This document shows, one piece after another, positions 39,763 through 47,930 of a DNA stretch of 64,000 nt. Position 1 is the stretch's first letter. Each line of letters starts with the position of its first letter. The notes beneath the pieces are model-generated. The model was given only the letters and a program-made list of their open reading frames with translations, had not been told where the DNA came from and did no database searches. This DNA is from Streptomyces sp. WM6386 (GTDB lineage: Bacteria > Actinomycetota > Actinomycetes > Streptomycetales > Streptomycetaceae): the NCBI RefSeq assembly GCF_000972385.1, contig NZ_JXTE01000006.1:1-64000 (forward strand), given 5' to 3'. A program made the translations under genes and the position numbers.

Positions 39763-40848
39763 ATGACCGAGGTACTGCTCGCCGTGGGCACCCGCAAGGG
39801 CCTGTTCATCGGGCGCAGGCGGGGTGGGACCTGGGAGTTCGACGAGAGTCCCTACTTCAACGCACAGGCCGTGTACTCGGTCGCGATCGACATCCGCAGC
39901 GAGCGACCACGGCTGCTGGCCGGCGGCGACAGCGCGCACTGGGGTCCGTCCGTGTTCCACTCCGACGATCTGGGGCACAGCTGGATCGAGCCGGCCCGGC
40001 CGGCCGTCAAGTTCCCCCAGGACACCGGGGCTTCGCTGGAGCGGGTCTGGCAGCTGCACCCGGCGGCCGCGGAGCCGGACGTGGTGTACGCGGGCACGGA
40101 ACCGGCCGCGCTGTACCGCTCCGAGGACCGCGGCGAGACCTTCGACCTGGTCCGCCCGCTGTGGGAGCACCCCACGCGGTCCAAGTGGGTACCGGGCGGC
40201 GGCGGTGAGGGGCTGCACACGGTCCTGACCGACAAGCGGGACCCGCAGGCCGTGACGGTCGCCGTCTCGACGGCCGGAGTGTTCAGGACGACCGACGGCG
40301 GCGCGAGCTGGGCACCTTCCAACTCCGGTGTGTCCGCGGTGTTCCTGCCCGATCCGAACCCCGAGTTCGGCCAGTGCGTGCACAAGGTCACCCAGGACGC
40401 GGCGACCCCGGACCGGCTGTATCTGCAGAACCACTGGGGCGTGTACCGCAGCGACGACGCGGGCGCGCACTGGACGGACATCGGCGAGGGGCTTCCGTCC
40501 ACGTTCGGTTTCGCGGCGGCAGCCCATCCGCACCGCGGCGACACGGCGTATGTGTTCCCGATCAACGCCGACGCGGACCGGGTCCCGGCCGACCACCGCT
40601 GCCGGGTCTTCCGCACGTCGGACGCGGGCAAGAGCTGGGAGCCGCTCTCGGCGGGGCTGCCGCAGGAGGACCACTACGGCACGGTGCTGCGGGACGCGCT
40701 GTGCACCGACGGCGCGGACCCGGCGGGCGTGTACTTCGGCAACCGCAACGGCGAGGTGTTCGCATCGGCCGACGACGGCGACAACTGGCAGCAGCTCGCC
40801 TCGCATCTGCCGGACGTGCTGTGTGTGCGGGCCGCGGTGGTCGGATGA
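39763..40848 (+). CDS. BNR/YCF48-type beta-propeller protein (exo-sialidase-like)
   Basis: 361 residues forming a beta-propeller of about six blades, each with an Asp-box-like turn: SDDLGHSW, SEDRGETF, TTDGGASW, SDDAGAHW, TSDAGKSW and SADDGDNW. Asp boxes are found in sialidases, but also in many non-enzymatic propellers, and no catalytic sialidase residues stand out. No signal peptide, so it is cytosolic. The start motif EVLLAVGTRKGLF is shared with 'WD40/YVTN repeat-like exo-alpha-sialidase' proteins in actinobacteria. ATG 39763 has GGAGG upstream. Confidence 0.85.
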   Translation: MTEVLLAVGTRKGLFIGRRRGGTWEFDESPYFNAQAVYSVAIDIRSERPRLLAGGDSAHWGPSVFHSDDLGHSWIEPARPAVKFPQDTGASLERVWQLHPAAAEPDVVYAGTEPAALYRSEDRGETFDLVRPLWEHPTRSKWVPGGGGEGLHTVLTDKRDPQAVTVAVSTAGVFRTTDGGASWAPSNSGVSAVFLPDPNPEFGQCVHKVTQDAATPDRLYLQNHWGVYRSDDAGAHWTDIGEGLPSTFGFAAAAHPHRGDTAYVFPINADADRVPADHRCRVFRTSDAGKSWEPLSAGLPQEDHYGTVLRDALCTDGADPAGVYFGNRNGEVFASADDGDNWQQLASHLPDVLCVRAAVVG

Positions 40849-40920
40849 GCCATGTGGGGGGACGGTCGGGCTTTGGCCACCGGTTGATCACCGCTGTCCG
40901 TACGGCAGTAGGGTGACGCC

Positions 40921-41598
40921 GTGGCTCCACGACCCTTGCATGAAATCGTCGAACCGGGCTGGGCGAAGGCCCTCGAACCCGTCGCCGGGCGCGTCGCCGA
41001 GATGGGCGACTTCCTGCGGACCGAGATCGCCGCGGGACGCACCTATCTCCCGGCCGGGCCGAACGTCCTACGGGCCTTCCAGCAGCCCTTCGACGACGTC
41101 CGCGTCCTGATCGTCGGACAGGATCCCTATCCGACACCGGGACACGCGGTGGGGCTGAGCTTCTCGGTCGGGCCGCAGGTGCGGCCGCTGCCCGGCAGCC
41201 TGATCAACATCTACCGGGAGCTGAACACGGACCTGGGCCTGCCCCAGCCGTCCAACGGCGATCTGACGCCGTGGACCCAGCAGGGCGTGCTGCTCCTCAA
41301 CAGGGCGCTCACCACGGCCCCGAGCAAGCCGGCCGCGCACCGCGGCAAGGGCTGGGAGGAGGTCACCGAACAGGCGATACGGGCGCTGGCCGCGCGCGGC
41401 AAGCCGCTGGTGTCCATCCTGTGGGGCCGTGACGCCCGCAACCTCCGCCCACTCCTCGGCAACCTCCCGTCCGTGGAGTCCGCCCACCCCTCCCCCATGT
41501 CGGCCGACCGCGGCTTCTTCGGCTCCCGGCCGTTCAGCCGGGCCAACGAACTGCTGGTCGGACAGGGCGGAGAGCCGGTGGACTGGCGCCTGCCGTGA
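40921..41598 (+). CDS. ung: Uracil-DNA glycosylase, family 1
   Basis: 225 residues. It removes uracil from DNA at the first step of base-excision repair. Family 1 motifs are complete: [18 protein letters not shown] with the catalytic Asp, LLLNRALTT, and the DNA-intercalation loop [21 protein letters not shown] with catalytic His (described in part). The GTG start at 40921 is 6 nt after TAGGGT (-35 TTGATC 19 nt further up), suggesting a leaderless mRNA. Its stop overlaps the next gene start as GTGA. Streptomyces often carry two family-1 glycosylases, so this may be one of a pair. Confidence 0.95.
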   Translation: MAPRPLHEIVEPGWAKALEPVAGRVAEMGDFLRTEIAAGRTYLPAGPNVLRAFQQPFDDVRVLIVGQDPYPTPGHAVGLSFSVGPQVRPLPGSLINIYRELNTDLGLPQPSNGDLTPWTQQGVLLLNRALTTAPSKPAAHRGKGWEEVTEQAIRALAARGKPLVSILWGRDARNLRPLLGNLPSVESAHPSPMSADRGFFGSRPFSRANELLVGQGGEPVDWRLP

Positions 41599-42605
41599 CC
41601 GGGGCGGGGGCCTCCCCCGTGGCTCTCCCCGTCGACGACCCCGGATTTCTCGCCGTCGACTCGGGTGGCTCCGGGCTGCGGACCGTCGTAGGGACGGTGA
41701 AGCGCGGGGCGTTGGCGCAGCGGGAGTCCCGGGAACCGGTGCGCACCGGGGCGCGGGGCATCGACCCGGCCCATCTGATGGAACAACTGGTGCCGGTGGT
41801 GCGGACGTTGACCGCCCAGACGGGTGTCGCCCGGCTGCGCACCGCCGTCGTCGGCGCCGCCGGTCTCAGCACCCTCGGTGAGGCCCTGCGCGCCGAGCTC
41901 CCGGACGCTCTGGCGCGGGAGTTCGGAGTCGGGCAGGTCGCTCTCGTCGCCGACGCCGTCACCGCCTACGCGGGCGCCCTCGGGTCGGCACCCGGTGCCG
42001 TCGTCGCCGCCGGCACCGGTCTGATCGCCATCGGGACGGATCTGACGCGGTGGCGCCGTGCGGACGGCTGGGGCCATCTCCTCGGGGACTGCGGCAGCGG
42101 TGCCTGGATCGGACGGGCCGGCCTGGAGGCCGCGCTGCGTGCCTACGACGGGCGGCCGGGGGGATCGACCGGACTGCTGGCCCGCGCCGAGGAGTTGTTC
42201 GGGGCGATGCAGGGGCTGCCCGGGCGGCTCTATCCGCGCCCGGACCGTCCGGCCGTCCTCGCCTCCTTCGTTCCCCAGGTCGCCGCCTGCGCCCCGGACG
42301 ACCCCGTCGCCGCGGACATCCTGCGTACCGCCGCCCGGCACATGGCCGAGTCCGCGGCCGCCGTCTGCCCCGCCGAGGGAACGCCCGATGTCGCCCTCAC
42401 CGGTGGCCTGTTCAAGATCGGCGCCCCGCTTCTCGTACCCCTGGAGGAGGAATTGGCGAGACGGCTGCCCCACGCACGCCGGGTGCCGCCGGCCGGAGAT
42501 CCGTTGCACGGGTCCGTGCGGATCGCGATCGACCTCATGACCGGGGCGCTCACTCTGCCGAGTGACAGGGCGATGCTGTATGTGGTGACCGGATCGAGCG
42601 AGTGA
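41595..42605 (+). CDS. BadF/BadG-type ATPase, N-acetylglucosamine-kinase-like
   Basis: 336 residues of the ASKHA sugar-kinase fold. The phosphate-1 loop is [16 protein letters not shown], the phosphate-2 and adenosine regions are [11 protein letters not shown] and [11 protein letters not shown], and [20 protein letters not shown] is the strong signature of eukaryotic-type GlcNAc kinases. The likely reaction is ATP-dependent phosphorylation of an amino sugar. The GTG start overlaps the ung stop, so it is translationally coupled to a DNA-repair gene, with no obvious metabolic link. Function as GlcNAc kinase is probable, not proven. Confidence 0.86.
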   Translation: MTGAGASPVALPVDDPGFLAVDSGGSGLRTVVGTVKRGALAQRESREPVRTGARGIDPAHLMEQLVPVVRTLTAQTGVARLRTAVVGAAGLSTLGEALRAELPDALAREFGVGQVALVADAVTAYAGALGSAPGAVVAAGTGLIAIGTDLTRWRRADGWGHLLGDCGSGAWIGRAGLEAALRAYDGRPGGSTGLLARAEELFGAMQGLPGRLYPRPDRPAVLASFVPQVAACAPDDPVAADILRTAARHMAESAAAVCPAEGTPDVALTGGLFKIGAPLLVPLEEELARRLPHARRVPPAGDPLHGSVRIAIDLMTGALTLPSDRAMLYVVTGSSE

Positions 42606-42724
42606 TCCAGACACGGCCGTCGCTTCCGATCCGTACGTAACTCATCAGACAAAACCGGACGGATACCGCTCACCTGCACCCTCCCCGAACAGGGAAGCCC
42701 AGTAAGCCAGTAACATGCGGCGCC

Positions 42725-43645
42725 ATGAGCTCCCCCACTGGGCCCGCCGGCCTGCCAGTACGAATGCCGCGCCCCCGCCAGCCCGGACGGCACCGCCGTC
42801 CCGAGCCGCTGGCGGCTCCCGAGGGCGCGCCCGCGCTTGTTCTCGCGGTGCCGGGAACGCCCAGCGCCGCCACGCGCAGCCTCGCCGAAGAGGTCGTGAG
42901 CATCGCCCGTTCCGAGCTCCCCGGCCTGGACGCGCGGATCGGTTACCTCGACGGGGACGACGCGGAGTTCCCCACGCTCCAGTCGGTGCTCACGCACACC
43001 GCCCAGGAGCGCGCCGCACGCTACGAGCAGGCCAGGGCCGCCGGTGTGGACGTCAAGGAGCCCGAGGGCCCCGTCGCCGTCGTCGTGCCGCTGCTGGCCG
43101 GTCCGGACAGCGCGCTGCTACGGGTCGTCCGCCAGGCCGTCATGGACAGCCGTGTCGCGGCCGACCTGACCGATGTGCTCGGCCCGCACCCGCTGCTCGC
43201 CGAGGCGCTGCACGTGCGTCTGTCGGAGGCCGGTCTGGCCCGCGCCGACCGGGCCCGGCTGTTCACCGTGGCGACCGCCGCGGACGGCATCATCCTGGCC
43301 TCCGTGGGTGGTGACGAGGCGGTGCAGGCGGCCGGGATCACCGGCATGCTGCTCGCCGCGCGCCTCGCCGTGCCGGTGATGGCCGCCGCGCTCGACCAGG
43401 AGGGCTCGATCGCCTCGGTGGCCGACCAGCTGCGCGGCTCCGGCTCGCAGAACCTGGCGCTGGCGCCGTACCTGATAGGGCCGGAGATCGACCCGGGTCT
43501 GATCGAGGAGGCGGCCAAGGAGGCGGGCTGTGCCGCCGCCGAGGCGCTCGGCCCCTACCCGGCGATCGGCAAGCTGGCCCTGGCCAAGTACACGACGGCG
43601 CTGGGCATCGCGCCGCAGCAGCCGCAGGGCGCGCCGACGCGCTGA
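42725..43645 (+). CDS. CbiX/sirohydrochlorin chelatase-like protein
   Basis: 306 residues with two chelatase-like halves. CbiX proteins insert cobalt or iron in sirohydrochlorin. LGPHPLLAEALHVRLSEAGL and VVPLLAGP are typical, but the N-terminal catalytic His (normally in a LVAHGS/T motif) is missing: the equivalent reads LVLAVPGTPSAA. The second half ends with APYLIGPEI. A Pro-rich 30-residue N-tail is present. The loss suggests a non-catalytic or altered protein. TAACAT lies 8 nt before the ATG. A strong terminator follows. No siroheme genes are adjacent. Confidence 0.78.
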   Translation: MSSPTGPAGLPVRMPRPRQPGRHRRPEPLAAPEGAPALVLAVPGTPSAATRSLAEEVVSIARSELPGLDARIGYLDGDDAEFPTLQSVLTHTAQERAARYEQARAAGVDVKEPEGPVAVVVPLLAGPDSALLRVVRQAVMDSRVAADLTDVLGPHPLLAEALHVRLSEAGLARADRARLFTVATAADGIILASVGGDEAVQAAGITGMLLAARLAVPVMAAALDQEGSIASVADQLRGSGSQNLALAPYLIGPEIDPGLIEEAAKEAGCAAAEALGPYPAIGKLALAKYTTALGIAPQQPQGAPTR

Positions 43646-43671
43646 CGTCGCGCCTCACCACCGTAAGAAAT

Positions 43672-43711
43672 GCCGAAGGGCCCCTCCCGGCGCGGGAGCG
43701 GGCCCTTCGGC
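43672..43711. terminator. Bidirectional terminator hairpin
   Basis: Outer 12-bp stem (GCCGAAGGGCCC with GGGCCCTTCGGC), inner CTCCC/GGGAG stem and one bulged C, between the convergent CbiX-like and lactonase-like genes. Confidence 0.9.
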
Positions 43712-43734
43712 GTTGCCGAGAAGTGCGGTGGGGC

Positions 43735-44760
43735 TCAGCCGAGGACCACGCAGGACGCCGCGGGCAGTTCGGTGGACCCGCTCCGTCGCGGCAGCCCCGT
43801 GTCCGGGTCGACCGCGAACCAGGTCACGTCCCCGGAGCGTTCGTTCGCGACGTAGAGGAAGCCGTCGGACTCGGCGAGCGCCCGTGGCCAGTGGCCCCCG
43901 CAGGGCACGGTCCCGATGAGCCGCAGTCGCTCTCCCTCGACGGCGAACGTGGACAGGACGTCCTCGCCGCGGGTGGCGGTCCATACGAAGCGGCCGTCGG
44001 GTGCGGCGACGATGCCCGACGGGTAGGCGTCGCCGGCCGGGGCGCCGGGCAGCACCTGGGCCTCCGTGAGGGGCTCCAGGAGGCCCTCGGCGGCGTTCCA
44101 GCGGCAGACGGTGACGGTCGGGGCGAGTTCGTTGAGCACGTAGGCGTAGGTGCCGTCCGGGTGGAAGGCCAGGTGGCGGGGCCCGGAGCCGGGGCGCAGG
44201 GCGATCTCGCGATGGAGGACCGGGCTGCCGCCGGTCAGCGTGCACACCCGCGCCGAGTCCGTGCCGAGGTCGATGCTGACGGCCCACCGCCCGCTGGGGT
44301 CGGCCTGGACGTGGTGGGCGTGCGGGCCCTGCTGGCGGCGGGCGTGCGGGCCCGAGCCGGTGTGCCGCAGCACACCGGAGGCGGCGGACGCGAGGGTGCC
44401 GTCGGGGCGGACGGGCACGGCCGTGACGCTGCCGGAGCCGTAGTTGGCGGTCAGGACATGGCCGTCGTACAGGCCCAGGTGGGTGGGGCCGTCGCCGCCG
44501 ACCCGCACCCGTGCGCCCGCCGGCTCGAGCTTGTCGCCGGTGACCCGGTACGCGGCCACCGCGCCGTCGGCGGTCTCGCTGACCGCGTAGAGCGTGCCCC
44601 CGTCGGGCGCCAGGGCCAGATACGAGGGGTCGGGTACGCGGTCCACGCTGCTCAGGGGCGTCAGGGCGCCACTGTCCGGGTCCACTGCCGCCGTCACGAT
44701 GCCGGGGCCCCCGGCCGCCGTGAACGACCCGATGAAGGCCCTCCGCTGCCGTTCTGCCAC
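43735..44760 (-). CDS. Lactonase-fold (6-phosphogluconolactonase type) protein
   Basis: 341 residues, a seven-bladed propeller of the YbhE/Pgl family that hydrolyses 6-phosphogluconolactone or similar sugar lactones. Blades begin with patterns such as FIGSFTAAGGPGIVTAAVDPD, PSYLALAPDGGTLYAVSE, PTHLGLYDGHVLTANYGSG and GPRHLAFHPDGTYAYVLNEL (in parts); the conserved ANYGSG and FHPDGxYAYVxNE segments are the family's best marks. There is no signal peptide, so it is cytosolic. The GTG at 44760 has GAGGGGA upstream. A DasR-like palindrome 58 nt before the start suggests control by amino-sugar status. Confidence 0.88.
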   Translation of the reverse strand: MAERQRRAFIGSFTAAGGPGIVTAAVDPDSGALTPLSSVDRVPDPSYLALAPDGGTLYAVSETADGAVAAYRVTGDKLEPAGARVRVGGDGPTHLGLYDGHVLTANYGSGSVTAVPVRPDGTLASAASGVLRHTGSGPHARRQQGPHAHHVQADPSGRWAVSIDLGTDSARVCTLTGGSPVLHREIALRPGSGPRHLAFHPDGTYAYVLNELAPTVTVCRWNAAEGLLEPLTEAQVLPGAPAGDAYPSGIVAAPDGRFVWTATRGEDVLSTFAVEGERLRLIGTVPCGGHWPRALAESDGFLYVANERSGDVTWFAVDPDTGLPRRSGSTELPAASCVVLG

Positions 44761-44814
44761 CGCTGTCCCCTCTCGGTCCTGTGCCGTTCGGGGCGACCGT
44801 AGCAGTGGATCACC

Positions 44815-44830
44815 AACGGTCTAGACCAAA
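44815..44830. promoter_or_regulatory. DasR-like (dre) site upstream of the lactonase-like gene
   Basis: The 10-bp palindrome GGTCTAGACC (44818-44827) sits in a context matching the 16-bp dre consensus (ACTGGTCTAGACCACT-like) at about 12 positions. DasR is the GlcNAc-responsive GntR repressor of Streptomyces. It is 58 nt before the lactonase start; the matching is by memory of the consensus. Confidence 0.55.
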
Positions 44831-44928
44831 TGGGGGACGATCTCGTCGACTTTCCGCGACTTTCACGGATCCGCGACGGAAGCGGTGACGCTCTCGCCGC
44901 GGGCGCGGGCCAGGGACTCGGCAGGAGG

Positions 44929-46404
44929 TCAGGCACCGACCAACGGCGACCCGGACGGTGTCCGCAGCGGCGTGGCCAGCTCGGCGAGGGCCCGTTCCAG
45001 GCCGTGGAGATGGGCCAGCGCGGGCTCCGCGGCGGGCGGATCGTCCACCCACGCCACGTCTTCGCTCCGTCCACCGGTGAGCGCCTCCACCGCGGCCTCC
45101 ACCCGCCAGCAGGCGGCGGCCAGTCGGGCGTCGTGCGAGGCCTCGGGGTCGGCGGCGACGGCGACCAGACCGCGGACCTCACGGGCGCAGTCGTCCAGCA
45201 GGGCGAGCACCCGGCGGGCGCGCCGCTTGCGGCCGAACATCGGGTTGAGCGGATGCACCAGCGGTGCGACGGAGAGCCGTACCCGGCCCAGCAGTTGCTC
45301 CAGTTCGGCCACGCGCGGGGCCGGGTCGGCGCCCGCCACGTCGCGCAGGCGGGCGGCGGCCTCGGCGGTGCAGGCGTGGACGCAGCGCAGGGCGCGCTGG
45401 ATCCAGGCGTCGGTGGTGGTGTGGGTGCTGACCGGCAGCACGAACAGCACGGCGAGCATCGCGCCGAGCGCCCCGATTCCGGTCTCCGTCAGGCGCAGGG
45501 CGAGGAGACCGGGGGTGAGCAGGCCCAGGACGCCGTAGAGGAGCTCGGCGAGGACGGTGACGCAGAGCATCATCCACGTGTACGACACCGCGGCCGTGTA
45601 GAAGATCCCGAAGACACACACGGCGAGAAGCACGGCCGAGGGCACCGCCGACCCCGCCACCGGAACGGCGACGAGCAGGCCGAGGCCGAGGCCGATCACC
45701 GTGCCGAGGACCCGCCGGAAGCCGCGTACGAGGGTCTCCCCGCGCGAGGTGGTGTTGACGAAGACCCACCAGGTCGCGCCGACGGCCCAGTACCAGCGCT
45801 CCGGGGACACCAGCTGGCCCACGACGAGCGCGAAGGCCGCGCCGGCGGTCGCCTGGACCGCCTGGCGGGTGGTCACTCGGGCGAAGCCGGTGCCGGCGGG
45901 CGGGGCGGGCACGGGGGCCGGGGGCAGTCGGCGCTCGTAGCACCACACGCCGAAGCGGACCATGGCGGCGATCAGCACGGACAGCAGGACGGCCGTGTAC
46001 AGCTCGGGCAGCCGGTCCGGGGTCGCTCGCAGGAACTGCGCCACGAAGAAGGTCATGAACCCGAACACGCCGAGGCTGTGCCCGCGCGGGCCCCAGCGGC
46101 GCGCGTACACGCCCGCGCCGATCACGGCGAGGAAGGTGAGGTCACGGGCGACGGGATGGTCGTGCAGCTCGGCCGCGGCGGCCAGCACGGGAAGTCCGAC
46201 GACGGGCAGCAGCGCGGTGGTCACCGCCTGCCCGCGGACCGTGGCGTCGGTGACGGTGAACAGGGCGAGCAGGGCGGCGAGCCCGCCGGTGACCGCGCCG
46301 ACGAGGGAGTGTCCGGCGAGGCCGCAGACGACGACGGCGAGCCCGATGCCGAGGACGGCCCGCGCGGCGAAGCGCAGCCGTACGCGTCCCGGGTCCGGGG
46401 CCAT
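44929..46404 (-). CDS. FUSC family membrane protein
   Basis: 491 residues. Two membrane blocks (about residues 13-150 and 195-320) are followed by a soluble C-terminal region of 150 residues. The second block holds the FUSC core: WYWAVGATWWVFVNTTSRGE, then RGFRRVLGTVIGLGLGLLVA (in parts), shared with the FUSC protein at 17881. It probably exports an aromatic or other amphipathic compound. The ATG at 46404 has GAGGG 6 nt upstream. A hairpin with a T-run lies in its presumed leader. Unlike the first FUSC gene it has no MarR partner; the divergent neighbour is Lrp/AsnC. Confidence 0.82.
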   Translation of the reverse strand: MAPDPGRVRLRFAARAVLGIGLAVVVCGLAGHSLVGAVTGGLAALLALFTVTDATVRGQAVTTALLPVVGLPVLAAAAELHDHPVARDLTFLAVIGAGVYARRWGPRGHSLGVFGFMTFFVAQFLRATPDRLPELYTAVLLSVLIAAMVRFGVWCYERRLPPAPVPAPPAGTGFARVTTRQAVQATAGAAFALVVGQLVSPERWYWAVGATWWVFVNTTSRGETLVRGFRRVLGTVIGLGLGLLVAVPVAGSAVPSAVLLAVCVFGIFYTAAVSYTWMMLCVTVLAELLYGVLGLLTPGLLALRLTETGIGALGAMLAVLFVLPVSTHTTTDAWIQRALRCVHACTAEAAARLRDVAGADPAPRVAELEQLLGRVRLSVAPLVHPLNPMFGRKRRARRVLALLDDCAREVRGLVAVAADPEASHDARLAAACWRVEAAVEALTGGRSEDVAWVDDPPAAEPALAHLHGLERALAELATPLRTPSGSPLVGA

Positions 46405-46465
46405 GAACACCCTCTTCAGCACTGCTGCCCGCCCCCAACTGAAATCCCGGCCTGAATCCCGGCAT

Positions 46466-46494
46466 GAAAAAGGCGCCGCGGGGTCCGCAGCGCC
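46466..46494 (-). terminator. Intrinsic terminator or attenuator in the FUSC leader
   Basis: On the minus strand a 10-bp GC stem (GGCGCTGCGG, CCGCGGCGCC, one U-G pair) with a 3-nt loop is followed by TTTTT. It lies 62 nt before the FUSC ATG and no leftward gene lies upstream, so it would act on the FUSC transcript itself. A possible leftward promoter (TTGAGC, 18 nt, TGCAAT at 46507-46512) lies just upstream. Confidence 0.6.
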
Positions 46495-46549
46495 ATCGAC
46501 AGGCTCATTGCAGCATCACTGCCACGACTGGCTCAAGTGGCATCGAATA

Positions 46550-46570
46550 CGCTGAACCATTGGTACAGCG
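46550..46570 (+). promoter_or_regulatory. 21-bp near-perfect palindrome before the Lrp/AsnC gene
   Basis: Half-sites CGCTGAACCA and TGGTACAGCG flank a central T and pair at 9 of 10 positions. It overlaps the end of a TACGCT -10 box (46548-46553). A second dyad TGCCAC/GTGGCA is at 46520-46542. Likely autoregulatory operators of the Lrp/AsnC protein. Confidence 0.65.
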
Positions 46571-46633
46571 GAAACGGTCCCTGTCCGTCCATCAGCGGGC
46601 CAACGGACCACGGACGAGGAGAGGCCGCGCACC

Positions 46634-47110
46634 ATGGCAGTGGACGAGCTCGACACCCGCATCCTGCGGCTGCTCCTGGAACAGCCCCGCACGAGCGTGC
46701 GCGAGTACGCCCGTGTCCTCGGCGTCGCCCGCGGCACGCTCCAGGCCCGCCTCGACCGCCTGGAGCGCGACGGTGTGATCACCGGCACGGGTCCGGCCCT
46801 CTCCCCCGCGGCCCTCGGCCACCCGGTGCTGGCCTTCGTGCACATCGAGGTCACCCAGGGCCGGCTCGACGACGTGGGCGACGCGCTGGCCTCCGTACCG
46901 GAGATCGTGGAGGCCTTCTCGATCGCGGGCGGCGGAGACCTGCTGACGCGGGTCGTGGCCCGGGACAACGCGCATCTCGAGGACGTGATCCAGAAGGTGA
47001 TCAGCCTGCCGGGCGTGGTCCGCACCCGTACGGAGGTGGCGCTGCGCGAGCGGGTGCCGCACCGGCTGCTGCCGCTGGTGGAGTCGATCGGCCGCTCCGT
47101 CCGTACCTGA
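46634..47110 (+). CDS. Lrp/AsnC family transcriptional regulator
   Basis: 158 residues. The N-terminal helix-turn-helix is DELDTRILRLLLEQPRTSVREYARVLGVARGTLQARL (by parts, about 4-45) and the C-terminal RAM/AsnC ligand domain begins PVLAFVHIEVTQG, with the effector-loop glycine segment SIAGGGDLLTRVVARDN. Members bind amino acids and form octamers. The ATG at 46634 follows GGAGAGG. It has a palindromic operator at its own promoter and is divergent from the FUSC exporter, which could be its target. Confidence 0.92.
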   Translation: MAVDELDTRILRLLLEQPRTSVREYARVLGVARGTLQARLDRLERDGVITGTGPALSPAALGHPVLAFVHIEVTQGRLDDVGDALASVPEIVEAFSIAGGGDLLTRVVARDNAHLEDVIQKVISLPGVVRTRTEVALRERVPHRLLPLVESIGRSVRT

Positions 47111-47123
47111 CATCCTGAACACC

Positions 47124-47819
47124 ATGAGCAACCTCGGCGCCCTCTCGGTCATCTTCGATCTCGACGGAACGATCGTGGACAGCGAGCCGAACTATTACGA
47201 GGCGGGCCGCCAGCTCCTCGCCGAGCACGGCGTACCGGACTTCACCTGGGCCGAGCACGAGCGGTACGTCGGCATCAGCACCCTGGAGACGGTCGGGCTC
47301 TGGAAGCGGGAGTACGACCTGGACGCCTCCGTCGAGGAACTGTTCGCCGCCAAGAACCGCCGCTATCTGGAGCTGGCCCGCGCGAACACTCCCGCCTACC
47401 CCGAGATGCGCAAGTTCGTGGAGCTGCTGGCCTCCGAGGGCGTTCCGATGGCCGTGGCCTCGGGCTCGTCACCGCAAGCCATCGACGCGATCCTCCAGGG
47501 GACCGGCCTCGGCGCCTGGCTGCGTACCGTCGTCTCCGCCGACGAGGTCCAGCACGGCAAGCCCGCCCCGGACGTCTTCCTGGAGGCGGCCCGCCGGCTG
47601 GGCGCGGACCCGGCGCACTGTGTGGTCCTGGAGGACGCGGCCCCGGGTGCCGCCGCCGCACACGCGGCCGGGATGCGCTGCATCGCGATCCCGTACGTCG
47701 CCGCGCAGGCCGACGCCCCGGAGTTCACCACCGCGAGTCTGCTGCTGCGTGGCGGTCAGGCGGAGTTCACGGCGCGGTCCGCGTACGACTGGCTCGTGCG
47801 CTCGGCCGCATCCTCCTGA
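47124..47819 (+). CDS. HAD superfamily phosphatase (beta-phosphoglucomutase-like)
   Basis: 231 residues, HAD subfamily IA. Motifs are complete: I VIFDLDGTIVDSEP, II MAVASGSS, III Lys in GKPAPDVFLEAA and IV VVLEDAAPGAAAA. The cap domain holds the usual helix bundle. Enzymes of this group dephosphorylate sugar phosphates such as 2-deoxyglucose-6-phosphate, or act as phosphoglucomutases. It begins 13 nt after the Lrp/AsnC stop and may be cotranscribed; no clear ribosome site precedes the ATG. A terminator hairpin follows. Confidence 0.9.
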   Translation: MSNLGALSVIFDLDGTIVDSEPNYYEAGRQLLAEHGVPDFTWAEHERYVGISTLETVGLWKREYDLDASVEELFAAKNRRYLELARANTPAYPEMRKFVELLASEGVPMAVASGSSPQAIDAILQGTGLGAWLRTVVSADEVQHGKPAPDVFLEAARRLGADPAHCVVLEDAAPGAAAAHAAGMRCIAIPYVAAQADAPEFTTASLLLRGGQAEFTARSAYDWLVRSAASS

Positions 47820-47876
47820 TCCAACGTCATGGCGCGGTTCCTGGGCTGGAGGGTGCCGTCCGGAGGTCGACGCAGG

Positions 47877-47903
47877 GGTGCCCCGCCCCGCGGCCGGGGC
47901 ACC
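47877..47903. terminator. Bidirectional terminator hairpin
   Basis: Stem GGTGCCCCG / CGGGGCACC (9 bp, perfect) with a 9-nt GC loop, between the convergent HAD and FAD-oxidase genes. Confidence 0.75.
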
Positions 47904-47930
47904 GCCCGTTCGTCGATACCTGGTGAGGCG

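Noticed and set aside
39763..40848. True sialidase activity for the BNR-repeat protein
   Set aside because: Asp boxes alone do not show catalysis; the Arg triad and Tyr/Glu pair of sialidases are not recognisable and there is no export signal.
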